Notes: generated by a model not told the origin, from the letters alone. 24,658 nucleotides of DNA from Roseiarcus sp035656495 (GCA_035656495.1 DASRSL010000016.1:1-24658), one strand, 5' to 3'. Positions 1-7,429 are shown, numbered from the stretch's first letter. Made by a program: numbers and translations.

Positions 1-72
1 CGAGGTCGACGAACCCCAAGTTGATCGTGATCTTCTCGCTTTCGCTTTGTCGGTCGCGAAGCCGATGAATCT

Positions 73-130
73 CGCCTGCCACTTCCACCTCCAACCATCC
101 AACTGGATGGTAAGTGGATGGCGGCAGGCG
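73..130. repeat. Long imperfect hairpin upstream of transposase remnant
   Basis: This is an imperfect inverted repeat. The outer arms CGCCTGCC (73-80) and GGCAGGCG (123-130) pair, ACTT (81-84) can pair with AAGT (112-115), and the centre is a perfect 8-bp stem, ACCATCCA (94-101) with TGGATGGT (104-111), around a 2-nt loop. Unpaired bulges separate the stems. It lies about 65 bp before a degraded REP-associated tyrosine transposase; such enzymes act on hairpin DNA, so it may be a former substrate, but that is inference. Confidence 0.5.
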
Positions 131-194
131 GATTTGCAAGACCCAGGGCCTGGCTCATCGGGCAAAACCTGTTCACCCCGATTTGCGGATTCGA

Positions 195-446
195 CAGGCC
201 CGCTTTTCCTGGTGGTGACTGGACGAAGACCACTGATGGCGGCGGCGCGTTAGGTGGCGCTGAACCCAGTGCGAGCAAAACTCGTCGCCCGGGCCGAGGC
301 TTGGCCCTGGTCGAGCGTCGGCGCACATCACGCTGTCGCGCACCTACTCGAGCGCTGCTCCGGGGCGCTTCGCCGATCTTCTCGCCGAAGCGCCCGAGCT
401 TGCATGTGTCACCGGTTTCCGGGTTTCCGAAAGAGCGGGACGTTGA
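195..446 (+). pseudogene. Degenerate REP-associated tyrosine transposase (C-terminal part)
   Basis: The reading-frame fragments match the C-terminal half of REP-associated tyrosine (Y1, HUH) transposases. Allowing for frameshifts, one can read QARFS, then VV-DEDH, then LMAAAR, a TAG at 251-253 where the family has Tyr (RYVALNP), then VALNPVRAKLVARAEAWPWS up to about 330. After another frameshift the sequence continues as RFADLLAEAPELACVTGF and ends at TGA 444-446. The catalytic N-terminal part with the HUH motif and catalytic Tyr is not visible. At least three frameshifts and one nonsense change make this an old remnant with no product expected. Motif recognition is strong; the exact 5' limit is uncertain. 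Confidence 0.8.
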
Positions 447-572
447 GCCGCGGCGTCACGTCGGCGATCGCCGCCTGCAGGGCGACGTCGGATCCCTCGG
501 TCTCATCCCTGGGAGAGCGGCGGCAACCTCGGACAGGCGGCGCATCAAGGCGCGAGTTATCCCTACATTTTG

Positions 573-737
573 CCGAACAGGGACCTTTCCTTCCCTGATC
601 GGTCGAAAAATCTCCCTGTTCGGCCGCGTAGGGAATTTTCCCAGAATCGCCTCGAATCCTTGGGCTTTTGGGGGCGGTTTTTCCGCCAATCGGCCGAAAA
701 ACGAAAGAGTCCCTGCTATTTTCCCTGCGGCAGGGAA
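573..737. repeat. Cluster of CAGGGA/TCCCTG inverted repeats
   Basis: This non-coding stretch carries several inverted motifs. CCGAACAGGGA (573-583) is mirrored perfectly by TCCCTGTTCGG (613-623), an 11-bp arm with a 29-nt spacer. GGCGG-TTTTT-CCGCC forms a small hairpin at 673-687. TTCCCTG-CGG-CAGGGAA at 721-737 is a perfect 7-bp palindrome. Further TTCCCTG, AGGGAA and GTCCCTG copies lie between them. The A/T-rich patches stand out against the surrounding GC-rich DNA. I see no coding potential. Similar CAGGGA-rich tracts accompany decayed mobile elements in alphaproteobacteria, which is from memory rather than from a search. Confidence 0.55.
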
Positions 738-849
738 TCCGGCCGCGCTCCCCGGGTTCCTCGGGGTTCGACGCGCCCGTTCACCTTCGGACGCGAAATG
801 GGCTGCGGGTCCCGCGCGGCTTTGTTAAAGGAAGCCGGCGCCGGCAGAC

Positions 850-982
850 TGTCATGCCCGCGAACGCGGGCACCCAGATCACGGGGGCGCGCGCGCGCTG
901 GATGCGTCGAGAGGGCTCCCTGCGGGATATTTTTAAGTCTGGCTGAGACGAGGCTCTGGATCCCCGCTTTCGCGGGGATGAC
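850..982. repeat. Paired palindromic (BIME-like) repeat upstream of hisZ
   Basis: Two palindromic units face each other. The left unit, TGTCATGCCCGCGAACGCGGG..., contains GCCCGCG-AA-CGCGGGC (856-871). The right unit, ending GCGGGGATGACA, contains TCCCCGC-TTTC-GCGGGGA (961-978). The outer ends TGTCAT (850-855) and ATGACA (978-983 region) are inverted copies. This is the widespread bacterial extragenic palindrome whose frames read like MPANAGTQ and WIPAFAGMT. The 3' edge falls about 25 bp before the preferred hisZ start, so the element probably sits in the hisZ leader. Confidence 0.75.
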
Positions 983-1007
983 AAGAAAAGTGGAGAGGAC
1001 AACCCGA

Positions 1008-2138
1008 GTGCATTCGATTTCCCCCGGCGCGACCCGGTCCGCCCGAACCGCGGGAGAGCAGGCTCTCGAGCATTTCCTCGCCGCCGGCTTCGTGCGCATG
1101 GAGCCCCCGATCCTTCATCCGGCGGCGGTCTTTCTCGACATGTCGGGAGAAGAGATCCACGGCCGCCTTTTCCTGACCAGCGGCGCCGCCGGCGAAGAGC
1201 TTTGCCTGAGGCCGGAATACACGATCCCGGTCTGCCTCGCCTATCTCGCCTCCGACAAGGCCGGCAGGACCGCCGAGTACTCCTATCTCGGCCCGGTCTT
1301 CCGCTCCCAGGTCGAGGGCGGAGAGCGCGCCCAGACCGGTCTCGAGAGCTTTGGCAGAAAGGACGCCGAAGCCGCCGACGCCGAAGTTTTTGCGCTTTCG
1401 ATGGAAGCCGCAGTGGATGTCGGCGGACCGCTCGCCGCGCGCCACGGCGACGCCGGGCTGTTCGACAGCCTGCTCGAGGCGCTTTCGCTGCCGAGCGTCT
1501 GGCGGCGGCGACTGCGGCGCGGCGTGGCGCAAGGCCGCAGCCTTTCGGCGATCCTCGACGGGCGCGGCGCGAGCGCCCTCGCCCAGCCCGGGGTGCTGGC
1601 GGCGCTGGAAAGCGCCGACCACGCCGGCGCCAAGGCGCTCGTCGAGGATCTGCTGTCGATCGCCGGCATCGACGCGGTCGGCGGACGCAGCGCCGGCGAA
1701 ATTGCGGACCGGTTCCTCGAGCAGGCTGCGCTGCGCTCCGGAGAGCCGATCGACCCCGACAAGCGCAAGGTGCTGGAAGCCTACCTCGCCGTGTCCGGCG
1801 ATCCGGACGAGGCGGCGAGAAAACTGCGGCGGCTGGCGGATGACGCGAACCTCAACCTCGGATGCGCGCTCGACGGGTTCGAGAGGCGCAACGGCTTCAT
1901 TGCGGCGCGCGGCGTCCCGCTCGAGGAGACCGTGTTCAGCGCCGCCTTCGTACGCGATTTCGATTATTACACCGGCTTCGTGTTCGAGGCGCGCGACGCC
2001 GCAAGGCCCGAGGTGAAGCCCGTCCTCGGCGGCGGCCGCTACGACGGGCTCGCCCGCCGTCTCGGCGCGAGCGAGGACATCCCGGCCGTCGGCGCGGCGA
2101 TCAGCCTCGATCGGCTGCCGAATGGGAGCGCCCGCTGA
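1008..2138 (+). CDS. hisZ: ATP phosphoribosyltransferase regulatory subunit HisZ
   Basis: HisZ is a catalytically inactive class II aminoacyl-tRNA synthetase paralogue that pairs with the short form of HisG to form the ATP phosphoribosyltransferase of histidine synthesis. The 376-residue product shows the HisRS-like motif 2 region (LRPEYTIPVCL, residues 67-77, then YLGPVFRSQ), a late RDFDYYTGFVFE segment and GGGRYDGLARRLG near the end. I chose GTG 1008 because GGAGAGG at 992-998 lies 9 nt upstream; the in-frame ATG at 978 falls inside a palindromic repeat and has no Shine-Dalgarno sequence, and translation further upstream is repeat-derived. Its stop overlaps the start of hisG by 1 nt (TGATG), implying translational coupling. 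The family call is secure, the start less so. Confidence 0.93.
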   Translation: MHSISPGATRSARTAGEQALEHFLAAGFVRMEPPILHPAAVFLDMSGEEIHGRLFLTSGAAGEELCLRPEYTIPVCLAYLASDKAGRTAEYSYLGPVFRSQVEGGERAQTGLESFGRKDAEAADAEVFALSMEAAVDVGGPLAARHGDAGLFDSLLEALSLPSVWRRRLRRGVAQGRSLSAILDGRGASALAQPGVLAALESADHAGAKALVEDLLSIAGIDAVGGRSAGEIADRFLEQAALRSGEPIDPDKRKVLEAYLAVSGDPDEAARKLRRLADDANLNLGCALDGFERRNGFIAARGVPLEETVFSAAFVRDFDYYTGFVFEARDAARPEVKPVLGGGRYDGLARRLGASEDIPAVGAAISLDRLPNGSAR

Positions 2139-3139
2139 TGGCCTCGCAACTCGCCGATGTTGAGGGGCCTTTCGTTCTCGCCGTCCCCTCCAAGGGCCGA
2201 CTGCAGGAAAGCGCCGCCGCCTTTTTCGCCCGCGCGGGGCTCGAGCTCCAGCAGGGACGCGGAGCGCGCGACTACCGGGGCGCGCTGATGGGCCTGCCCG
2301 GCGTCGAGGTCGCCTATCTGTCGGCCGCCGAGATCGTCGGACAGCTCGCCGCCGGGGCCGCCCATTTCGGCGTGACCGGCGAAGACCTGGTGCGCGAAAA
2401 GGTCCCCGACGCCGATCAGCGCCTGGAGCTGCTCGCGCCGCTCGGCTTCGGTCGCGCCAATGTGGTGGTCGCGGCGCCTCAGGCCTGGATCGACGTGCGC
2501 ACCATGGCCGATCTCGAGGATGTCGCCTCTGCCTATCGCGCGAGGCGCGGCGAGCGGATGCGGGTGGCGACGAAATACGTCAACCTGACCCGGCGTTTTT
2601 TCGCCGAGCGCGGCGTCGCCGACTATCGCGTCGTCGAAAGCCTGGGGGCGACCGAAGGCGCGCCGGCGGCGGGCGCGGCGGAGCTGATCGTCGACATCGC
2701 CACGACCGGCGCGACCCTCAAAGCCAACGCGCTGAAGCCCCTCGACGACGGAATCATCCTGCGCTCGCAGGCGACGCTGGTCGCCTCGCTCACGGCGCCC
2801 TGGGGGCCGGCAGGGCGGGCGAGCGCGAGAGCCATCCTCGACCGAATCGTTGCCAGCGAGGAGGCGCGCCGCACCCGCGAGATCCGCGCGCGGCTGCCGG
2901 GACCGGCGCGCCCGGTCGTGCGGGCGGCGTGCGAACGTTTCGCCGCCGTCCCGGCCGCCGGCGAGCACGCCGATTCGCAGAATTTCGTCGCGCTGCACTG
3001 CGCCAAGGCCGACGCCGCTGACCTCGCCCACTGGCTCCTCACGCAAGGCGCCGACCGCGTCAGCGTCGCCGCCCTCGAGCAGGTGTTCGACGCTCGCAAC
3101 CCGCTGTTCGAGCGGCTCGAGGGGCGGATCGGCGGTTAG
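2138..3139 (+). CDS. hisG: ATP phosphoribosyltransferase catalytic subunit HisG
   Basis: HisG catalyses the first step of histidine biosynthesis, joining ATP and PRPP to give phosphoribosyl-ATP. The 333-residue protein begins with the substrate segment FVLAVPSKGRLQES (residues 12-25), has HFGVTGEDLVRE (77-87), KYVNLTRRFF (147-155) and the PRPP-binding loop IVDIATTGATLKAN (184-197). Length and the neighbouring hisZ fit the HisZ-dependent HisG type seen in alphaproteobacteria; the region after about residue 230 carries the extra C-terminal segment usual in that lineage. ATG 2138 overlaps the hisZ stop, so the two subunits are almost certainly made from one message in balanced amounts. No other his genes are in the window. 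Feedback inhibition by histidine is known for the complex, not visible here. Confidence 0.95.
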   Translation: MASQLADVEGPFVLAVPSKGRLQESAAAFFARAGLELQQGRGARDYRGALMGLPGVEVAYLSAAEIVGQLAAGAAHFGVTGEDLVREKVPDADQRLELLAPLGFGRANVVVAAPQAWIDVRTMADLEDVASAYRARRGERMRVATKYVNLTRRFFAERGVADYRVVESLGATEGAPAAGAAELIVDIATTGATLKANALKPLDDGIILRSQATLVASLTAPWGPAGRASARAILDRIVASEEARRTREIRARLPGPARPVVRAACERFAAVPAAGEHADSQNFVALHCAKADAADLAHWLLTQGADRVSVAALEQVFDARNPLFERLEGRIGG

Positions 3140-3186
3140 GGAAGGTCCGTGACCACATTGTCGCAGAGAAAATCGGAGGAGCGACC

Positions 3187-3576
3187 ATGAACATCGGCGC
3201 GGCGGCCGTGGCGAGCGGCGTGGCCGCCAAAATGATTCGCCATTACGAGGCGATCGGTTTGTTGCCGCCGGCGCAGCGTCGGTCGAACCACTATCGCGAC
3301 TATGGCGAGCGCGACGTCCACGAGCTCAAGTTCATCCGACGGGCGCGCCGGCTCGGATTTTCGATGGAGGAGATCGGCGCGCTGCTCGCGCTGTGGCGCG
3401 ACCGCGAGCGGCCGAGCCGGGAGGTCAGGCGCATCGCCGAGGCGCATGTCAGAGAGCTCGATGCCCGAATAGCGGATCTGCAGGCGATGGCCAAGACGCT
3501 CCGCGAACTTGTGCACAAGTGCCATGGCGACGATCGGCCGGACTGCCCGATCCTCGACGATCTGGCGCAGCGATAG
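3187..3576 (+). CDS. cueR: MerR-family copper-responsive regulator (CueR/HmrR-like)
   Basis: This 129-residue protein belongs to the CueR/HmrR branch of MerR regulators, which bind Cu(I) or Ag(I) and twist the spacer of target promoters to switch on copper export. The N-terminal helix-turn-helix reads NIGAAAVASGVAAKMIRHYE, followed by the RRSNHYRDYGERDVHELKFI wing and a dimerisation helix (about residues 80-110). The metal loop is KCHGDDRPDCPIL, placing Cys112 and Cys120 exactly at CueR spacing. GGAGGA lies 6 nt before ATG 3187. It follows hisG by 47 nt and precedes an aminotransferase; no P-type ATPase or multicopper oxidase is near, so its targets must be elsewhere. Metal assignment rests on the loop motif; the gene could equally be named hmrR. 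Confidence 0.88.
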   Translation: MNIGAAAVASGVAAKMIRHYEAIGLLPPAQRRSNHYRDYGERDVHELKFIRRARRLGFSMEEIGALLALWRDRERPSREVRRIAEAHVRELDARIADLQAMAKTLRELVHKCHGDDRPDCPILDDLAQR

Positions 3577-3643
3577 GCCAAAAGCCGCCCGTCGCCTCAA
3601 TCGCCCTTGCCTCCGGCTGCCGGCTGCCGCATGAGGCGGGGCC

Positions 3644-4843
3644 ATGTCCGTCATATCGCCCCGTGAACGCAACTGGCTCGAGGAGATCCGCCCGGCGGTG
3701 CGCAACGTCGCGCCGAGCGGCATCGTCAAAGTGTTCGATTATGGCCGCGGCCGACAGGGGCTGATCCCCTTATGGGTCGGCGAGGGCGACTTGCCCACCC
3801 CCGCCCTCGTCAGCGAGGCGGCGAAGGCCTCCCTCGATCGCGGCGAGACGTTTTACACCGCGCAAGGAGGCATTCCGGAGCTCCGCGAGGCGATCGCCTC
3901 CTACATGGCGCGCGTTTACGGGACCGCGCCCGACGGGGCTGCGTTCTCGCCGGATCGCTTCTTCGTCACCATCGGCGGCATGCACGCGATCGAGATCGCC
4001 ACCCGCCTCGTCGCCGGACCTGGCGACGAGGCGCTGATCCCTTCGCCTGCCTGGCCGAATTTCGTCGGCGCGGTGGAAACCTCGGGGGCGTGCGCCGTTC
4101 CCGTGCCGCTCGACCGCAAGGGCCGCTGGAGCCTCGACCCCGAAAAGCTGGCGGCCGCGGTCACCCCCGCCACGCGCGCCATCTTTTTCAATTCCCCCGC
4201 CAATCCGACCGCCTTCATCGCCACCCGCGAGGAGATCGAAGCGACGCTCGACATCGCTCGCCGCCACGATCTCTGGATCATCGCAGACGAGATCTATGGC
4301 CGGATGACCTACGACGGAGCTCGCGCGCCGTCGTTCCACGACGGGATGGCGCCGGACGACAAGATCCTGTTCGTCCAGACGCTGTCGAAGAACTGGGCGA
4401 TGACTGGCTTCCGGATCGGTTGGCTCGAAGCGCCGCCGACGCTTGCGCCGCTGATCGAGAACTTCGTCCAGTTCACCACCTCGGGGGTCCCGGTGTTCAC
4501 CCAGCGCGCCGCGATCGCCGCCTTGACCGAGGGCGAGGCGTTCCTGGCCGGCCAGATCGAGCGCTGTCGCCGGTCGCGCGACATCCTGTGCGAAGGACTG
4601 TCCGCGACCGGCCGGGTGCGTTTCTTCCAGCCCGAGGCGGCGTTCTATCTCTTCTGCGCCGTGGAAGGGTTCCCGGATTCGCGGGCGCTGGCGCTTCGCC
4701 TAATCGACGAGGCCGGGGTCGGCGCCGCGCCGGGCGTGGCCTTCGGCCCCGGCGGCGAGGGTCACTTGCGTCTCTGCTTCGCCCGCGACCCGGCGCAGAT
4801 CGAGGAGGCGATGCAGCGCATCGTTCGGTGGCTTGGGAGCTGA
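3644..4843 (+). CDS. PLP-dependent class I/II aminotransferase
   Basis: This 399-residue fold-type I aminotransferase has the expected landmarks: FFNSPANPTA (181-190, Asn187 contacting PLP), IIADEIY (Asp215 pairing with the pyridine nitrogen), the Schiff-base lysine in QTLSKNWAMTGFRIGW (Lys249), and GHLRLCFA near the C-terminus containing the carboxylate-binding arginine. GAGGCGGGG lies just upstream of ATG 3644. Overall organisation resembles the aspartate/aromatic aminotransferase-like group that acts on amino acids with pyruvate or 2-oxoglutarate. It is not a HisC by motif order or N-terminus. Substrate cannot be fixed from sequence. It lies 67 nt after the cueR-like gene on the same strand and may share its transcript. 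Confidence 0.9.
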   Translation: MSVISPRERNWLEEIRPAVRNVAPSGIVKVFDYGRGRQGLIPLWVGEGDLPTPALVSEAAKASLDRGETFYTAQGGIPELREAIASYMARVYGTAPDGAAFSPDRFFVTIGGMHAIEIATRLVAGPGDEALIPSPAWPNFVGAVETSGACAVPVPLDRKGRWSLDPEKLAAAVTPATRAIFFNSPANPTAFIATREEIEATLDIARRHDLWIIADEIYGRMTYDGARAPSFHDGMAPDDKILFVQTLSKNWAMTGFRIGWLEAPPTLAPLIENFVQFTTSGVPVFTQRAAIAALTEGEAFLAGQIERCRRSRDILCEGLSATGRVRFFQPEAAFYLFCAVEGFPDSRALALRLIDEAGVGAAPGVAFGPGGEGHLRLCFARDPAQIEEAMQRIVRWLGS

Positions 4844-4898
4844 AAAGAACGGCTCGACGAGCGCCTCTCGGAAGCTCGAATTGGAAGCAAGGGCTATA

Positions 4899-4917
4899 CC
4901 TCCGCGGCGCGCGGAGG
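4899..4917 (+). terminator. GC-rich hairpin after aminotransferase gene
   Basis: CCTCCGCG-GCG-CGCGGAGG is a perfect 8-bp stem with a 3-nt loop, 55 nt after the aminotransferase stop. There is no following T-run, so it would be a weak or factor-assisted terminator at best. The remaining 180 nt up to the next gene show nothing else I can identify. Confidence 0.35.
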
Positions 4918-5098
4918 CCGTGTTCGGACTAGCCGCCGCGCGCCACCGGGAGCGTCCTCTCAATTTGGTATTTCCCGGAGCGCTGGACAGATCCCGGTCG
5001 CCCCCTCCATCTGGGTCCGATGCTGTGCCGGCGATGCGGCATCTGGCGGTGCAGCAAACTTGTCTTTAAAATTCACGCCGACGATTCAGGAGATTGCC

Positions 5099-6010
5099 AT
5101 GCTTGCTCGCCCGCGTCGCAGCGTTCTGTACATTCCGGGCTCCGATGCGAAAGCATTGACCAAGGCGGCGACCTTGCCGGCGGACGCGCTGATCCTCGAC
5201 CTCGAAGATTCGGTCGCGCCAGACGCCAAAGAAATGGCGCGTGCGCAAGTGGTCGAGGCGGCCAAGCGCGATTTTGGCGGGCGTGAGGTCGTCATCCGCG
5301 TCAACGGCCCGCACACCCCCTGGGGGCCGACCGACCTCATCGCCGCCGCCGCCGCCGCTCCCGACGCCATTCTCCTGCCCAAGGTCGACGACCCCGGCGC
5401 GATCATGCTCGCCGCGCGGCTCATGCGCGAGAACGACGTGGCGGAGGAGACGCGGCTCTGGGCGATGATGGAGACGCCAAACGCGATCCTCAACTGCGGC
5501 CAGATCGCCGCCGTCGCCGCCGACTCGGCCTCGCGCCTTTCGGTGCTTGTGATGGGCCTCAACGACCTCGCCAAGGAGACGCGGGCGCGGCTGACCGAAG
5601 GCCGTCCCACCATGACGGCCTGGCTCGCCAATTGCGTAGTCGCGGCGCGGGCCCACCGGGTCGACATCATCGACGGCGTCTACAACGACATCAAGGACCT
5701 CGGTGGCTTTCGCGCCGAGTGTGTGCAGGGCCGCGACATGGGTCTCGACGGCAAGACACTCATCCACCCGAGCCAAATCGACATCTGCAACGAGGTGTTC
5801 GCGCCGACCGTCGCCGAGGTCGAGAACGCCCGCGCCGTCATCGACGCCTTCGCCCGGCCGGAAAACCAGGGCAAGGGCGCCATCCAGCTCAATGGCAGGA
5901 TGGTCGAGCTCCTGCACGCGGACATGGCGCGCCGGACCCTTTCGATCGCAGATGGGATCGCTGCCCTGGGCAAGGCTGCGCCTCGGGCGGCGGCCGAAAG
6001 CAGCGCCTGA
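5099..6010 (+). CDS. CoA-ester lyase / malyl-CoA thioesterase-like protein (CitE/Mcl2 family)
   Basis: This is a HpcH/HpaI-CitE superfamily TIM-barrel protein of 303 residues. Landmarks are SVLYIPGSDAKAL (8-20), LILDLEDSVAPDAK (31-44, Mg2+ and CoA region), VIRVNGPHTPWG (65-76), ILLPKVDDP (91-99), WAMMETPNAILN (121-132, metal-binding Glu125), GLNDLAKE (153-160, second metal carboxylate) and GKTLIHPSQI. The METP, NDLAKE and VYNDIKD segments resemble the (3S)-malyl-CoA thioesterase Mcl2 of Rhodobacter more than malyl-CoA lyase Mcl1. Possible roles are malyl-CoA hydrolysis, beta-methylmalyl-CoA or citramalyl-CoA cleavage. ATG 5099 has CAGGAGA at good spacing; an upstream TTG at 5060 does not. It stands alone, with a non-coding stretch on either side. 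No serine-cycle or ethylmalonyl-CoA pathway genes are nearby, so pathway placement is open. Confidence 0.85.
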   Translation: MLARPRRSVLYIPGSDAKALTKAATLPADALILDLEDSVAPDAKEMARAQVVEAAKRDFGGREVVIRVNGPHTPWGPTDLIAAAAAAPDAILLPKVDDPGAIMLAARLMRENDVAEETRLWAMMETPNAILNCGQIAAVAADSASRLSVLVMGLNDLAKETRARLTEGRPTMTAWLANCVVAARAHRVDIIDGVYNDIKDLGGFRAECVQGRDMGLDGKTLIHPSQIDICNEVFAPTVAEVENARAVIDAFARPENQGKGAIQLNGRMVELLHADMARRTLSIADGIAALGKAAPRAAAESSA

Positions 6011-6641
6011 GGACTGGCGTCCCTGGCGCGGCTCATTCGGGGCCGGATAGAGAGGGGCGGCCGTCTCGAAGCGCGGCCCCGTATCTTGTGGGTCGGAAGC
6101 GTCCGACGCCGTACCGGACCCCAGCGCGAATCGGGACTTTTCAAAGGCTTGCAGCGCCATTTTCCGGCGCGTCGCTCGGTTTTGGGCGAAGCGAAGCGGA
6201 ACTGACTGCGGAGCTCCGGCCAGCTTCCTTCGAAAATCCATGGCGACGGGCGCATCGCGAAAATCGCTTCCAATGCGCGGGCGCGCGCCCCGCTGCAACC
6301 GGAAAGCGCGATCCAACGGAGCCGAAAAGGTCTTCCTTTTCCTTCCCTTTTCTTCCATTCCTGACCGCAAACCACGATTTTTCAAAAGGTTGCCGATGAA
6401 GAGGCGGCCGACGTTTTTTTCGCGCTTTCCTTCCGGGAAACTCCATCTTCGCGCCGGAGCATCGGCTGATGGCCCCGGCGCGCCTAGTGGCTCTGGGTGG
6501 ACGCACGCAAATCGGGGCCGTCATTCAGGGTTGCGCTTACAGAACATAAATAGAACGATTCCGCAAGCTTGGCAAGAGATTTTTGTTTTTCGCGAGGCGC
6601 GGGACGGGACGACGGGACGACGGTTTTATCCGCAATCCGAG
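6011..6641. other. 630-bp gap with weak repeat, no intact gene
   Basis: No convincing gene is visible between the CoA-ester lyase and the GYD remnant. Two diverged copies of a short motif containing TTTTCAAA-GG-TTGC occur in the same orientation, at 6125-6156 and 6366-6398, with about three quarters of bases identical. Pyrimidine-rich runs (about 6330-6360) and a GGGACGAC tandem (6601-6622) add to the low-complexity character. Open frames here are GC-driven and lack family motifs or ribosome binding sites. The region may be decayed sequence accumulated next to the tRNA gene. Confidence 0.5.
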
Positions 6642-6842
6642 CAGGACAGCGTCCATTTCGCTTTCGGCGACATCGACGTGTACGTGATCGTCGACCTGCC
6701 GGACAATGAAAACGCCGCAGCCACGTCACTCGCGTCAATCAGAGCGGCGTCGTGACGGGAAGGGTCGTTGCCCTGCTGACGCGGGAGGAGATGGATCACG
6801 CCAGCAAGAAGGCCGTTGACTACCGCCGGCCGGACGCTGAGT
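6642..6842 (+). pseudogene. Frameshifted GYD-domain protein remnant
   Basis: The first frame reads HFAFGDIDVYVIVDLPDN then ENAAATSL, and a second frame starting at 6734 reads VNQSGVVTGRVVALLTREEM then DHASKKAVDYRRPDAE. Joined, these match the C-terminal half of GYD-domain proteins (small alpha/beta-barrel proteins of about 95-105 residues, function unknown). A single missing base near 6733 breaks the frame: the first frame ends at TGA 6753-6755. The N-terminal half, including the segment that gives the domain its name, is not recognisable upstream. The second frame runs without a stop into the tRNA gene. I infer a dead gene rather than programmed frameshifting because the N-terminus is also gone. 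Confidence 0.8.
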
Positions 6843-6902
6843 TTTACGCCGTCACCCGCTTCCAACGCGCCGGCTGGTCATGTTATGGCGGGGTCGTCAG
6901 CC

Positions 6903-6979
6903 GCGCCCGTAGCTCAACTGGATAGAGCATCGGTCTTCGGAACCGAGGGTTGGGAGTTCGAATCTCTCCGGGCGCGCCA
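6903..6979 (+). tRNA. tRNA-Arg (anticodon UCG)
   Basis: A full cloverleaf can be drawn. The acceptor stem GCGCCCG (6903-6909) pairs with CGGGCGC (6969-6975), the D arm is GCTC...GAGC, the anticodon stem TCGGT/ACCGA encloses loop CTTCGGA with anticodon TCG, and the T arm is GGGAG-TTCGAAT-CTCTC. The discriminator is G and CCA is encoded (6977-6979), giving 77 nt. It would read CGA and, with wobble, other CGN codons. It lies between a broken GYD gene and a gene-free stretch; I found no copy of its 3' end elsewhere in the window that would mark an integrated element. Confidence 0.96.
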
Positions 6980-7429
6980 GCTCTCCTATTGAACTGATAT
7001 TGCAGACCTTTTCCTGGACGAGCGGAACAAAAGAGAAAACTTTCGAACTTTCCGACAACTGACAGACCGGGCGGTGGTGGGCAGTTATTCCGGGATGCTG
7101 ACCAGCCGCTGTGTCGTAAAGCGGCCGTTCGGCAGTCGAGCAACGTCGCCAAAGGGCGGAGAGCGGGCCTTCAAGCGTCGCCAGGGAAGGGCGGAAATCT
7201 TCGGCAAAGCGGACGTCGATTTTTGGTCTTGGCGGTCCGTTAGTCGAGCGAGCGTCCGAGCCGCGCCATACCCTCGTCGCAGGGGTGCGGCGCTGCCTGC
7301 GCCGATGGGCGAGCGGGACGCCTATTCGCTCGAGACCGATTCCTGCACGGCGCCGCCGGGACATGAGTCGCCCGGATGGACGTACTACTGCGAGGCCGAT
7401 TATTGCCAGGATCGGCGATATGCCCACTG
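6980..7429. other. 450-bp region without recognisable gene
   Basis: Between tRNA-Arg and the class V aminotransferase gene I see no supported gene on either strand. Several overlapping open frames exist on both strands but none has a family motif, a ribosome binding site or sensible codon use. The first 80 nt after the tRNA are AT-richer than the rest and could hold the tRNA terminator, although no clear hairpin with T-run is present. The remainder has the look of degraded coding or repeat sequence. Confidence 0.4.

Noticed and set aside
570..1007. N-terminal extension of HisZ from the upstream in-frame start
   Set aside because: The extra 146 residues translate repeats and have no family counterpart; GTG 1008 has the ribosome binding site.
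5066..6385. 439-codon minus-strand frame opposite the CoA-ester lyase
   Set aside because: Antisense shadow without motifs; the plus-strand gene has clear catalytic residues and ribosome binding site.
6903..7429. Integrated element using tRNA-Arg as attachment site
   Set aside because: No integrase and no direct repeat of the tRNA 3' end was found in the window.
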